Part shown: piece by piece, positions 43,572-53,124 of the stretch | Layout: each line of letters begins with the position of its first letter | How positions within the stretch are numbered: the stretch's first letter is position 1 | From: Parvularcula sp039822105 | Lineage (GTDB): Bacteria > Pseudomonadota > Alphaproteobacteria > Caulobacterales > Parvularculaceae | NCBI GenBank assembly: GCA_039822105.1 | Contig: JBCBMW010000009.1 | Coordinates: 67,069-131,068 of the forward strand | DNA length: 64,000 bases | Direction: 5' to 3' | Translations under genes and position numbers: made by a program | Notes under the pieces: generated by a model | Database searches by the model: none | Told to the model about the DNA's origin: nothing | Seen by the model: the letters and a program-made list of their open reading frames with translations, nothing else

Positions 43572-46397
43572 ATGAAGACGTCTTTCGCGCTTCTCAGCGC
43601 CGCATCCGTATTTGCGCTCTCGGCCGCGATGGCTGGCGATATCCGGGGCACAGTCGTGGCCGATGGTGGCGTGCCGCTGCGCGGGGCAGAGGTCACCGTG
43701 CAGGACACGGGCCGCAAGGCGACGACCGAACGCGACGGCAGTTTCTCGATCACGGGTCTTCCAGCCGGGACTTATCAGCTGGCGGTGACCTATGTGGGTT
43801 CGCCTGAGCAAATCATGACTGTTACCGTCCCTTCGACGGGCACGGTCGATGCGGACTTCCGGGTCTCTGGGGACACTGTGGTGGTGATCGGTCAGCGTGC
43901 GGCAATCGACAGCGCGCTTGCGCAACAGCGGGCTGCCGACGGCATCGTGACGGTGCTTTCTGCTGACGCGATCGGTCAGCTCCCTGATGAAAACGTAGCG
44001 GAGGCCGCACGCCGGGCGCTCGGTGTCTCGATCGCCAACGACCAGGGCGAGGGCCGCTTCATCTCGATCCGCGGTATCAACTCGCAGCTCAACTCAACCA
44101 GCGTCAACGGCGTGCGCCTGACCTCGCCAGAGGCCAACGACCGCCGGGTCGCGCTCGACGTGATCGACGCTGATATCCTCAAGAACATCACCATCAGCAA
44201 AACGCTTCAGGCCGACATGGATGCGGACGCGATCGGCGGCGCCATCAACCTGGAGACCGTGTCAGGCCTCGACCGCGAAGACCGTCTGGTGAAGCTCAAG
44301 ATCGGCGGGATCTATGAGAACGAGCTCGATGAGCTGGGTCCAGAGATCGCTGGTACGTATATTGACAATTTCATGGACGGTCGCCTTGGCCTTGCTCTTT
44401 CGGGCAACTACCAAAGCCGCGAGTTCGCCTCGGACAACAAAGAGGTCGATGGCAGTTGGGACTTTGATGCAGCTGTTCCGTACCCGTTGGAAGAGATCGA
44501 GCTTCGCAACTACGATATTGAGCGTGAACGCCTGAACCTTTCGGCGAACATCGACTACATGCTGACCCAAGAGACGCGCATCTACGTCAACGGCATCTAC
44601 AACGAGTTCTCTGACCAAGAGTTCCGCAGCCGTGTCGAGATGAAGATCGAAGACACGCTGGGCGAAGACCAGAATGAAGAGCTCCCCGGTCTCTCGTTCG
44701 ACGGCACCACCGCCATTTACACGCCCGGCATCGACTACATGTTCATCAACGATGACGGCGAGCTTGAAGAAGCCACAACTGAGCTCGAGTTCGATCGCGA
44801 CATCAAAGATCGCCTCGAAGAACAGACCATCTTCTCCATCGTTGGTGGTTTCGAGCATGAAAGCGGTCCGTGGACGATCGATGGCTCGCTGGCCTACACC
44901 AGCGCTGAGGAAGAAGAGCCGAACCGCATTGACGCCAATTTCGACCAGACCTTCGACGAGCCTGGCTTTGCCGTTGGCGCAGACACGAGCAATTTCATCA
45001 CCGACTATGTCTTTGTCGATGCGGCGGCTGAGGCCGCGTATCTCGACGCGTCTGGCTATGATCTCGACAATGTCGAGTTCACCAATGGTAAGACCGAAGA
45101 TGACGAACTCGCGATCACCTTCAACACCCAGCGGGACATGGAGTTTTTCTCGAACCCAGGCTTCCTCAAGTCGGGCGTGAAAGTCCGTCTGCGGGAGAAA
45201 TCCTACGACCTCGATTTCGAAGCTTATGACCATGACGGCGATGCGACGCTCGCTGACTTTGAAACGTCGGTTGATTTCCCGCTCGATCTCTTCGGTCCGG
45301 CACCGAGCGCTTCAGCGGTCCGCAGTTTTTTCAACGCCAACCGCAATGACAGCGACGTCTTCGTTTTTGACGAAGTGGGGAGCCTCGAAGAATCAGGGGT
45401 CTCAAGCTTTGACGCGGAAGAGGATGTCTATGCTGGATACGTGATGGGTCAGGTCGATATCGACGATCTGCGCATCACTGCGGGTGTTCGTGTTGAGCAC
45501 ACCGAGATCGAAGCGACGGGCAACGTTTTCAACGAAGGCACAGAGGCGCTGTCGTCAGTGCCGTTCGACGATAGCTACACGGATGTTCTGGGTAGCATCG
45601 CAGCCCGCTGGGCCGTGCGTGAGGACACCAATATTCGTGCGTCATACTACGGCTCTATCGTACGCCCCAACTTCGGCCAGTTTGTCCCCGCCGGCACAAC
45701 CAACGACGATGGCGAGTTGGAAGCGGGCAACCCTGAACTTGAGCGGACGAAGGCGCACAACTTCGATCTTCTTGCGGAGTACTACCCATCGGCGTCGTCG
45801 GTGCTCCAGGCGGGCGTCTTCTACAAGACGATCGACAACTTCATTGCCGCTGGTTTCACCGAGAACCCTGGGGTCTTCAATGACTTGAGCGCGCCGGGTG
45901 GTTTCAACACCTTCATCAACCTGGATGACGGTTACATCTTCGGTGTTGAGCTTGGTTATCAGCAGGCCCTCGACTTCCTGCCTTATGGTTTGGATGGCCT
46001 GCTCGTCGGTGCCAACTACACGTATGCGGACAGTGAAGCTGAACTCGAAGATGGCACGGAGGTGCAGATCCCGGGTCAGTCGGAGCACATCTTCAACGCC
46101 CTTCTTGGCTACGAAAAGGGCCGCGTGAACCTTCGCGCTGCCTATTCGTTCAAAGCAGAGAATATCGACGACGTCTCAGTCGACGGGTTTAGCGATGGCC
46201 GGGTCGTGCAGGACCAAAGCTTCCTCGACTTCTCAGCGAAGTTTGAGGTCTATCCAGGCACCCGCGTCTATTTCGATGCGAAGAACATTCTCGACACAGA
46301 ACTCCGGGTCTCTGACCGCAGCAATGGTGTCGATCGTCTGAATCAGTTCGAGGACTATGGCCAAACCTTCCAGTTTGGTGTGCAGTTCACGTACTAA
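43572..46397 (+). CDS. TonB-dependent receptor of the Xanthomonas/Caulobacter subfamily
   Basis: Large receptor of 941 residues. Signal peptide (ends AAMAG), an N-terminal carboxypeptidase regulatory-like beta-sandwich (about 24-95, IRGTVVADGGVPLRGAEVTV), TonB box region TVVVIGQRA, plug with LPDENVAEAARRALGVSIANDQGEGRF split here by family hallmarks (LPDENVAEAARR and ISIRGINSQLNSTSVNG), DADAIGGAINLET, then a long barrel ending FQFGVQFTY. These marks fit the TonB-Xanth-Caul group (TIGR01782), whose members import sugars, phytate or peptides. With a Pho-box-like repeat upstream, a phosphorylated ligand is a possible guess. The start has a GGGGAAA site. A strong terminator follows. Confidence 0.92.
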   Translation: MKTSFALLSAASVFALSAAMAGDIRGTVVADGGVPLRGAEVTVQDTGRKATTERDGSFSITGLPAGTYQLAVTYVGSPEQIMTVTVPSTGTVDADFRVSGDTVVVIGQRAAIDSALAQQRAADGIVTVLSADAIGQLPDENVAEAARRALGVSIANDQGEGRFISIRGINSQLNSTSVNGVRLTSPEANDRRVALDVIDADILKNITISKTLQADMDADAIGGAINLETVSGLDREDRLVKLKIGGIYENELDELGPEIAGTYIDNFMDGRLGLALSGNYQSREFASDNKEVDGSWDFDAAVPYPLEEIELRNYDIERERLNLSANIDYMLTQETRIYVNGIYNEFSDQEFRSRVEMKIEDTLGEDQNEELPGLSFDGTTAIYTPGIDYMFINDDGELEEATTELEFDRDIKDRLEEQTIFSIVGGFEHESGPWTIDGSLAYTSAEEEEPNRIDANFDQTFDEPGFAVGADTSNFITDYVFVDAAAEAAYLDASGYDLDNVEFTNGKTEDDELAITFNTQRDMEFFSNPGFLKSGVKVRLREKSYDLDFEAYDHDGDATLADFETSVDFPLDLFGPAPSASAVRSFFNANRNDSDVFVFDEVGSLEESGVSSFDAEEDVYAGYVMGQVDIDDLRITAGVRVEHTEIEATGNVFNEGTEALSSVPFDDSYTDVLGSIAARWAVREDTNIRASYYGSIVRPNFGQFVPAGTTNDDGELEAGNPELERTKAHNFDLLAEYYPSASSVLQAGVFYKTIDNFIAAGFTENPGVFNDLSAPGGFNTFINLDDGYIFGVELGYQQALDFLPYGLDGLLVGANYTYADSEAELEDGTEVQIPGQSEHIFNALLGYEKGRVNLRAAYSFKAENIDDVSVDGFSDGRVVQDQSFLDFSAKFEVYPGTRVYFDAKNILDTELRVSDRSNGVDRLNQFEDYGQTFQFGVQFTY

Positions 46398-46419
46398 CCG
46401 CGGTCACGGGGAGCGGAAG

Positions 46420-46450
46420 AGGGCCCGGGGCATGTCCCCGGGCCCTTTAT
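46420..46450. terminator. Bidirectional intrinsic terminator
   Basis: Perfect 11-base stem AGGGCCCGGGG / CCCCGGGCCCT with loop CATGT, followed on the plus strand by TTATTCT. It lies 23 bp after the TonB receptor stop and reaches into the stop codon of the convergent aspartic protease gene (46447-46449), so it can serve both; the plus-strand T-run is better than the minus one. Confidence 0.88.
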
Positions 46451-46968
46451 TCTGTATAAAGGATAAGCTCATCGCGGCTCGTTTCCCGGCGAGCAAACCG
46501 GTTGAGGCCGTTGACTCCAAAAAGGCTCATGTCGAGCTTGTCGTCCGGCAGGATCACCACCCGCAATTCCGGCAGCGTGACGCCGGAGACGACCAACTCC
46601 GGCAGGACGCTCGCCGCGCCCAGCACTTGGCCATTGGCTGTGGAGAATGGGATGCGGTAGTCGCTCGCGTCTGGCCGAATGCCGGCTTTACGCGCGTCGC
46701 TCTCACGCAAGGTGACAACGCTCGCGCCGGTGTCGACCAGCATCTTCGTGCGACGCCCGTTGATCCGTGTATCGAGCAAAAAATGACCGTCGCTCCGTGC
46801 ATTGACGATGATGCGGTTGCCGGTCCCCGTCGTGTTGACTTCGAGCCGAGGGCCCTCGGGTTCGCGCAAAGGGTTGAACCGACCTTCGGCGTCAAAGCTT
46901 CTCAGCCCGAAAAAGACGAGCACGATGGCAAGCGTGCCGACGGCCAAAAATCCGCTGTTGTTGCCCAT
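46447..46968 (-). CDS. Membrane-anchored retropepsin-like aspartic protease (TIGR02281)
   Basis: Protein of 173 residues with an N-terminal transmembrane helix (about 6-23) and a clan AA aspartic protease domain: FLLDTRINGRRTKMLVDTGAS with catalytic D79 in DTGAS, and a later LPDDKLDMSLFGVNGL loop matching the family's lGmsfL position. Works as a homodimer by analogy with retropepsins; related proteins include the alphaproteobacterial TIGR02281 group of unknown substrate. Its stop lies inside the terminator stem. The upstream neighbour, DUF423, is divergent. Confidence 0.87.
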   Translation of the reverse strand: MGNNSGFLAVGTLAIVLVFFGLRSFDAEGRFNPLREPEGPRLEVNTTGTGNRIIVNARSDGHFLLDTRINGRRTKMLVDTGASVVTLRESDARKAGIRPDASDYRIPFSTANGQVLGAASVLPELVVSGVTLPELRVVILPDDKLDMSLFGVNGLNRFARRETSRDELILYTE

Positions 46969-47040
46969 CTGTCTCTCCAGGCGTTAGATCGCCAACACTA
47001 CGTAGGGACGCTTGGCCCTGACGTCACTGGGAGAGGTTCC

Positions 47041-47391
47041 ATGCGACTTGTGGCGATTGCTGGTGGGGCAGGTGGGCTCGCTGTTGCGTGCGGTGCTTTT
47101 GGCGCGCATGGGCTCGATGGTCTTCTGACCCCGGAAGCTGAGGCATGGTGGGAGACAGCAACACTCTATCTTCTGGTGCATGCCGTTGCTGCACTCGTTT
47201 TGGGTCTTCAGAACCAGGTGCCTACGCGCCCTGGCTGGCTGATGGTGGCAGGCGGCGCTGTGTTCGCGGCAACGCTCTACGCCATGGCGCTCGGTGCACC
47301 CACGATTTTGGGTGCTGTCACGCCGATTGGCGGAACCTTGATGATCCTCGGCTGGGCGGATGTGGTGCGGACGGCCCTACGCAGCCGGTAG
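47041..47391 (+). CDS. DUF423 family membrane protein
   Basis: Small inner-membrane protein of 116 residues with four helices, matching DUF423 (YgdD/YwdK-like): AGGLAVACGAFGAHGLDGLLTPE, TATLYLLVHAVAALVLG and LGAVTPIGGTLMILGWADV. Function not established. ATG 47041 follows GGGAGAGG. Its last 15 bases overlap the 3' end of dapB on the other strand (47377-47391). Confidence 0.9.
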   Translation: MRLVAIAGGAGGLAVACGAFGAHGLDGLLTPEAEAWWETATLYLLVHAVAALVLGLQNQVPTRPGWLMVAGGAVFAATLYAMALGAPTILGAVTPIGGTLMILGWADVVRTALRSR

Positions 47392-48081
47392 GTCGAGAAC
47401 GTCGTCCATGCCGTAAAGGCCAGCTGGTTTCCCGGCGACCCAGAGGGCGGCTGTCACTGCGCCGCGGGCAAAAGCTTCACGGCTCAGGGCCTGATGGCTG
47501 AGGCTCACGGTTTCGCCTTCGCTCATGAAGGAGATATCGTGCTCACCAAAGATCCCGCCGCCGCGCCGGACAGCAAAGCCGATCTCATCGGGTTTGCGCG
47601 TCTCTTCGCGGCCATGGCGGGTGAAGCGCGCAGCTTCTGAAAGCGCGGTGCCCCGTGCGTGGGCCGCGACTTCGCCCAAAAGAAGCGCCGTACCCGATGG
47701 GCTATCCTTCTTGTGCTTGTGATGCGTTTCTAGGATCTCGATGTCGAAACCGGGAAGGGCGGTCGCGGCCTCGCGGACCAGGCGCTTCAGGAGCGTGATA
47801 CCGAGCGACATATTCCCAGACTGAACAATCGCCACCTTTGCGGAAGCTTCGCGGACAGCGGCCTGTTCGTCACTTTCAAGACCCGTGGTCCCGGTGACCA
47901 GCGGAACACCATGCTCCGCACACCACAAGGCGGCCTCTTTGGTGCCCTCGGGCGAAGAGAAATCGATCACCACGCCAAGATCTGCGGATCCGTCCTTGAT
48001 GCTTTCAAGATCGACAGTCTCGTGGAGCGCCTTGATGGCCACACCCATGCGGCCAGAGGCGCCGAGGAGACCGATCTTCAC
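47377..48081 (-). CDS. dapB: 4-hydroxy-tetrahydrodipicolinate reductase, compact form
   Basis: NAD(P)H-dependent reductase of the lysine/diaminopimelate pathway. The 234 residues have IGLLGASGRMG at 3-13, VIDFSSPEGT at 38-47, VTGTTG, the catalytic ETHHKHKKDSPSGTA (His and Lys), and FAVRRGGGIFGEHD. About 38 residues usually found between the GRMG loop and VIDF (the stretch with the acidic residue that contacts the adenosine ribose) are missing, making it shorter than the usual 265-275. The start is GTG 48079-48081, overlapping the dnaJ stop as GTGA; the frame continues upstream but inside dnaJ. Confidence 0.93.
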   Translation of the reverse strand: MKIGLLGASGRMGVAIKALHETVDLESIKDGSADLGVVIDFSSPEGTKEAALWCAEHGVPLVTGTTGLESDEQAAVREASAKVAIVQSGNMSLGITLLKRLVREAATALPGFDIEILETHHKHKKDSPSGTALLLGEVAAHARGTALSEAARFTRHGREETRKPDEIGFAVRRGGGIFGEHDISFMSEGETVSLSHQALSREAFARGAVTAALWVAGKPAGLYGMDDVLDLPAA

Positions 48082-49247
48082 GACGCGGTTCCTGCGTTTT
48101 TCACGCGATCCCAGAAGGTCTTGGCCTTGCCCAGGAAATCGTTCGACTTCGGACAATCCTCACCGCCGCCTTCTGCGCAGAACTCTTGGAGGAGTTCGCG
48201 TTGGCGTGCGGAGAGGTTGGTGGGGGTCTCAACCTTGAGATCGACAAACATGTCGCCGCGGGTCTTGCGCCGCAGCTGCGTCATGCCGGAGCCGCGAAGG
48301 CGGAACTTCGTGCCGCTCTGACTGCCCTCGGGGACTTTCACCTTGACCCGGCCGCCTTCGATGGTCGGGATTTCGATCTCGCCGCCCAGGGCCGCGGTGA
48401 CCATGGGCACATCAGCGTCGCAGTAGAGATCGGGTCCGTCCCGCTCAAAAAGCTCGTGGTCGGTCACGCTGACAAAGAGGTAGAGGTCGCCAAAAGGTCC
48501 GCCGCGTACGCCTGCTTCGCCTTCGCCGGTAAGGCGGATGCGGGTCCCGTCCTCGACGCCTTGCGGGATGTCGACTTGCAGTGTCCGGTTTTTCCGTACA
48601 CGGCCTTGGCCGCCGCAGTTCTCGCAAGGATCGGCAATGATTTGCCCTTGGCCATGACAGGTGGGGCAGGTCCGCTCGACCGTGAAGAAGCCTTGCTGCG
48701 CGCGCACCCGGCCAACACCGCCGCACGTGGTGCACGTGGTCGGCTGGGTCCCTGGTTTCGCGCCGGAGCCCTCGCACACCGTGCAGGCTTCCGACGAGGG
48801 GATCGTCACCTCTTTCTGCGCGCCCTCAAATGCGTCGCGCAGGGAGATCTCGAGATCGTATTTGAGGTCAGCACCGCGCTGGGCCGAGTTCCGCCCGCGC
48901 CCTCTGGCCTGGCCACCGCCACCGCCCATGAAGTCGCCGAAAATGTCTTCGAAAATGTCGGAGAACGCGCCCGCAGAGCTGAACCCGCCGCCCATGCCGC
49001 CGGCGCCATTGCCCATGCCGCCATTTTGGAACGCCGCATGGCCGAAGCGATCGTAGGCTGCTTTTTTCTGCTCATCCGACAAGACCTCGTAGGCCTCGCC
49101 GATCTCTTTGAACTTCTTCTCGGCTTCCTCATCCCCGGGGTTGCGGTCCGGGTGGTACTTCATGGCGAGCTTGCGGAAGGCGGACTTGATCGCCGCTGCA
49201 TCCGCGCTCCGTTCCACGCCGAGAAGGTCGTAATAGTCTTGTGCCAT
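48078..49247 (-). CDS. dnaJ: Molecular chaperone DnaJ (Hsp40)
   Basis: Co-chaperone that stimulates DnaK ATPase and delivers substrates. The 389 residues show the J domain (DYYDLLGVERSADAAAIKSAF, KYHPDRNPGD with HPD), a G/F-rich stretch, four CxxCxGxG zinc repeats (CTVCEGSG, CTTCGGVG, CPTCHGQG, CENCGGQG) and the two C-terminal beta domains. ATG 49245-49247 is used; a TTG precedes it. It overlaps dapB by GTGA and lies 54 bp downstream of the SnoaL-like gene, with dnaK beyond. Confidence 0.97.
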   Translation of the reverse strand: MAQDYYDLLGVERSADAAAIKSAFRKLAMKYHPDRNPGDEEAEKKFKEIGEAYEVLSDEQKKAAYDRFGHAAFQNGGMGNGAGGMGGGFSSAGAFSDIFEDIFGDFMGGGGGQARGRGRNSAQRGADLKYDLEISLRDAFEGAQKEVTIPSSEACTVCEGSGAKPGTQPTTCTTCGGVGRVRAQQGFFTVERTCPTCHGQGQIIADPCENCGGQGRVRKNRTLQVDIPQGVEDGTRIRLTGEGEAGVRGGPFGDLYLFVSVTDHELFERDGPDLYCDADVPMVTAALGGEIEIPTIEGGRVKVKVPEGSQSGTKFRLRGSGMTQLRRKTRGDMFVDLKVETPTNLSARQRELLQEFCAEGGGEDCPKSNDFLGKAKTFWDRVKNAGTAS

Positions 49248-49301
49248 CAAATGGCCCTTGTTGCTTGTCGTCGCGGCCGCGAGGCGGCCCAGCGGTAGCC
49301 C

Positions 49302-49688
49302 TTAGGGCTGTTGATAAAAAACTTCACGCATGATCTTGCCGCCTTCAACCGTAAAGACCGCGATCTCGTGGGAGTCAAAATGTTCGCCCGACCCGCGGTG
49401 CAGCACTTTGTACGTGAAGGTCACAGCAAATGCCTCGTTACCGTGGAGGAACGGGTCGCTGATGGTGACGTGCTCAATGTCGAAATAGGAGAAAAAGCGA
49501 TTGCTCTTTTGCTTGATCGCCTCGATCCCGGTCGTGACGATCTCATCGCAAACCCCTTCGAGAGCGGACGGCTCTTCTGAGCTCGCATTCTCCGCATAGA
49601 GCGTGTCGCGGCACTCCTCGTGCTGACCAGTGCGGATGAAGCTCACATAGGCCTCGGCCACTTCAGCAAGAGAGCGTGTCGCGGTCAT
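49302..49688 (-). CDS. SnoaL/NTF2-like fold protein
   Basis: Small cystatin-like alpha+beta protein of 128 residues: an opening helix AEAYVSFIRTGQHEECRDTLYAEN interrupted here for length, then IEAIKQKSNRFFSYF, HVTISDPFLHGNEAFAVTFTY and EIAVFTVEGGKIMREVFYQ, the pattern of SnoaL-like/NTF2 domains. Members bind small hydrophobic ligands or act as cyclases and isomerases; no catalytic pair can be named. It stands between dnaK and dnaJ, which are usually adjacent. ATG 49686-49688 or GTG 49694. Confidence 0.78.
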   Translation of the reverse strand: MTATRSLAEVAEAYVSFIRTGQHEECRDTLYAENASSEEPSALEGVCDEIVTTGIEAIKQKSNRFFSYFDIEHVTISDPFLHGNEAFAVTFTYKVLHRGSGEHFDSHEIAVFTVEGGKIMREVFYQQP

Positions 49689-49719
49689 GGGCACTCACAA
49701 TCCAAGCGTTTCTGCGAAG

Positions 49720-49748
49720 AGGCCGCTCTTCATAAGAAAAAGCGGCCT
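49720..49748 (-). terminator. Inverted repeat after dnaK
   Basis: AGGCCGCT and AGCGGCCT form a perfect eight-base stem around a 13-base loop, 10 bp beyond the dnaK stop and before the SnoaL-like gene. Read on the minus strand the U-run is in the loop rather than after the stem, so termination may be partial; it could set a lower level of dnaJ than dnaK. Confidence 0.5.
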
Positions 49749-49757
49749 ATCGTCAGC

Positions 49758-51674
<1,917 letters not shown>

Positions 51675-51880
51675 AGTGTGTATTCTCCTTTGAGCGGACT
51701 GCGATCGCCGGGTCCTAGGCTTAGGCCCCCGGTGGGTGCAGCCCCTATGTTTTCCAGGTTCCTTGAGGGGCCCGCGTGGGAAGAAACCCCCGCGTCTCCC
51801 AGCCATTTGGTGAATGAATGCGCAAGGTTCAACAGGCCTAGAGCGCGCATCAGGAAATCTCCTCACTCTGGCTGCTTTCG

Positions 51881-51899
51881 TCGCAGCGCGTTGCTGCGA
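51881..51899. repeat. Inverted repeat in the dnaK/serine hydrolase divergent region
   Basis: TCGCAGC and GCTGCGA with loop GCGTT, a perfect seven-base stem 19 bp before the hydrolase start at 51919, followed rightward by TCTTTGTT. Could be an operator or a leader hairpin of the hydrolase gene. Confidence 0.4.
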
Positions 51900-51918
51900 T
51901 CTTTGTTAGGCCTGGGCC

Positions 51919-53121
51919 ATGACCCGTCTGATCGTACTTGCTTTCACCCTTTGTCTTGTCAGCTGCGCAGCTGACCAAACCCCTGATTTTTCTGAGCTTG
52001 AGGCGCGACTTGATCGCTACGCTGCGGATGGCGAGCTTCCCGGCGGCGTCTTGATGGTCCGCCGCGGTGAGGAGACGCTTTTCGAGCAGGCTTTTGGCCA
52101 CCGTGATCGCGAGGCCAGTGATCCCATGGAGCTCGGCGACCAGTTCCGGATTGCCTCGCAAACCAAGCTGGTCGTCTCTGTCGGCGTGATGATGCTGATC
52201 GAGGAAGGCGCCCTGACGCTCGAGACGCCGCTGGCTTCGTTCTTTCCTGAATGGGCGGATGTTGAGGTGGCGACCGAGGAGGGCACCGAGCCGCTGGAGC
52301 GTCCCATCGTGGTCAGGGATCTCCTCTCACACACGTCAGGGATAGAGTACGGCTTCACTCCCCCATGGGGCGATTACGGATTTAACGCTTGGTACTTCGC
52401 CGACAGTGAGCGCCCGATGCGTGAGGCCGTGAGTGTAATGGCCACCCTTCCTCTGGCCCATCAGCCGGGCGCCTCATGGACCTACGGTTACAACACAGAT
52501 ATCCTTGGTGCACTGATCACTGAGGTTTCAGGCCAGTCCCTCGGCGAGTACTTTGAAGAGCACATCTTCGAGCCTCTTGGCATGGACGATACCGTGTTCT
52601 TCTTGGCTGCCGACGACGCGGGTGACCTCGCTGTGGTCTATTCCCATACAGAGGATGGTCTTGTCCGTGCGCCTGATCCCGGGGGTATGGTGGGGCAGGG
52701 TCACTATGTCAGCGGGCCAAAGCGCGTTCAGTCCGGCGGCGCGGGCCTGATCTCCACTGCAGACGACTACATCACTTTCCTTGATATGCTCCGTGCGGGC
52801 GGCGTCCACAATGGCGCCCGGCTTTTGGAGGCCGAGACTGCCGCGCTGATGGCCGTGCCTGTGATCGAAAGCCCCGCGCCCCCTTGGTATCCCGGCGACA
52901 CCTTTAGCTTTGGCCTCGGGTACGAAGTGAGCGGCGGCCGGCCAGGCGGCAGGCCTGCAGGCTCCATCGGGTGGGGCGGCGCTTATCACTCCGTCTACTG
53001 GATTGACCCGGTCAACGACTTGAGCGTCGTCTACCTGACGCAGGTCATTCCCTCAGGTGACCTTCACGATGAGACCGTTGTCGAGCAGATGATCTATGAA
53101 GCGCTGGGTACTGAGCAATAA
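51919..53121 (+). CDS. Beta-lactamase-family serine hydrolase, lipoprotein
   Basis: Class C beta-lactamase/esterase-like protein of 400 residues. Lipobox LCLVSC (Cys 16). S80-x-x-K83 in IASQTKLV is the catalytic pair, WTYGYNTDILG at about 187-197 holds the Tyr motif, and GWGGAYHSVYWIDP near the C-terminus is the third (HxG/KTG-like) element. Probably a periplasmic esterase or D-amino peptidase rather than a true beta-lactamase. Three bases separate its stop from that of the convergent S9 peptidase. Confidence 0.88.
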   Translation: MTRLIVLAFTLCLVSCAADQTPDFSELEARLDRYAADGELPGGVLMVRRGEETLFEQAFGHRDREASDPMELGDQFRIASQTKLVVSVGVMMLIEEGALTLETPLASFFPEWADVEVATEEGTEPLERPIVVRDLLSHTSGIEYGFTPPWGDYGFNAWYFADSERPMREAVSVMATLPLAHQPGASWTYGYNTDILGALITEVSGQSLGEYFEEHIFEPLGMDDTVFFLAADDAGDLAVVYSHTEDGLVRAPDPGGMVGQGHYVSGPKRVQSGGAGLISTADDYITFLDMLRAGGVHNGARLLEAETAALMAVPVIESPAPPWYPGDTFSFGLGYEVSGGRPGGRPAGSIGWGGAYHSVYWIDPVNDLSVVYLTQVIPSGDLHDETVVEQMIYEALGTEQ

Positions 53122-53124
53122 AGC

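Noticed and set aside
48186..49298. Open frame antisense to dnaJ
   Set aside because: dnaJ motifs (HPD, four zinc repeats) are on the other strand; the antisense product is Ala/Gly/Arg-rich without domains.
51719..51755. Sigma-32-like promoter (CTTAGG, 17 bp, CCCTATGTTTT) pointing at the serine hydrolase
   Set aside because: The -35 element lacks the CTTGA core, and the match could easily arise by chance.
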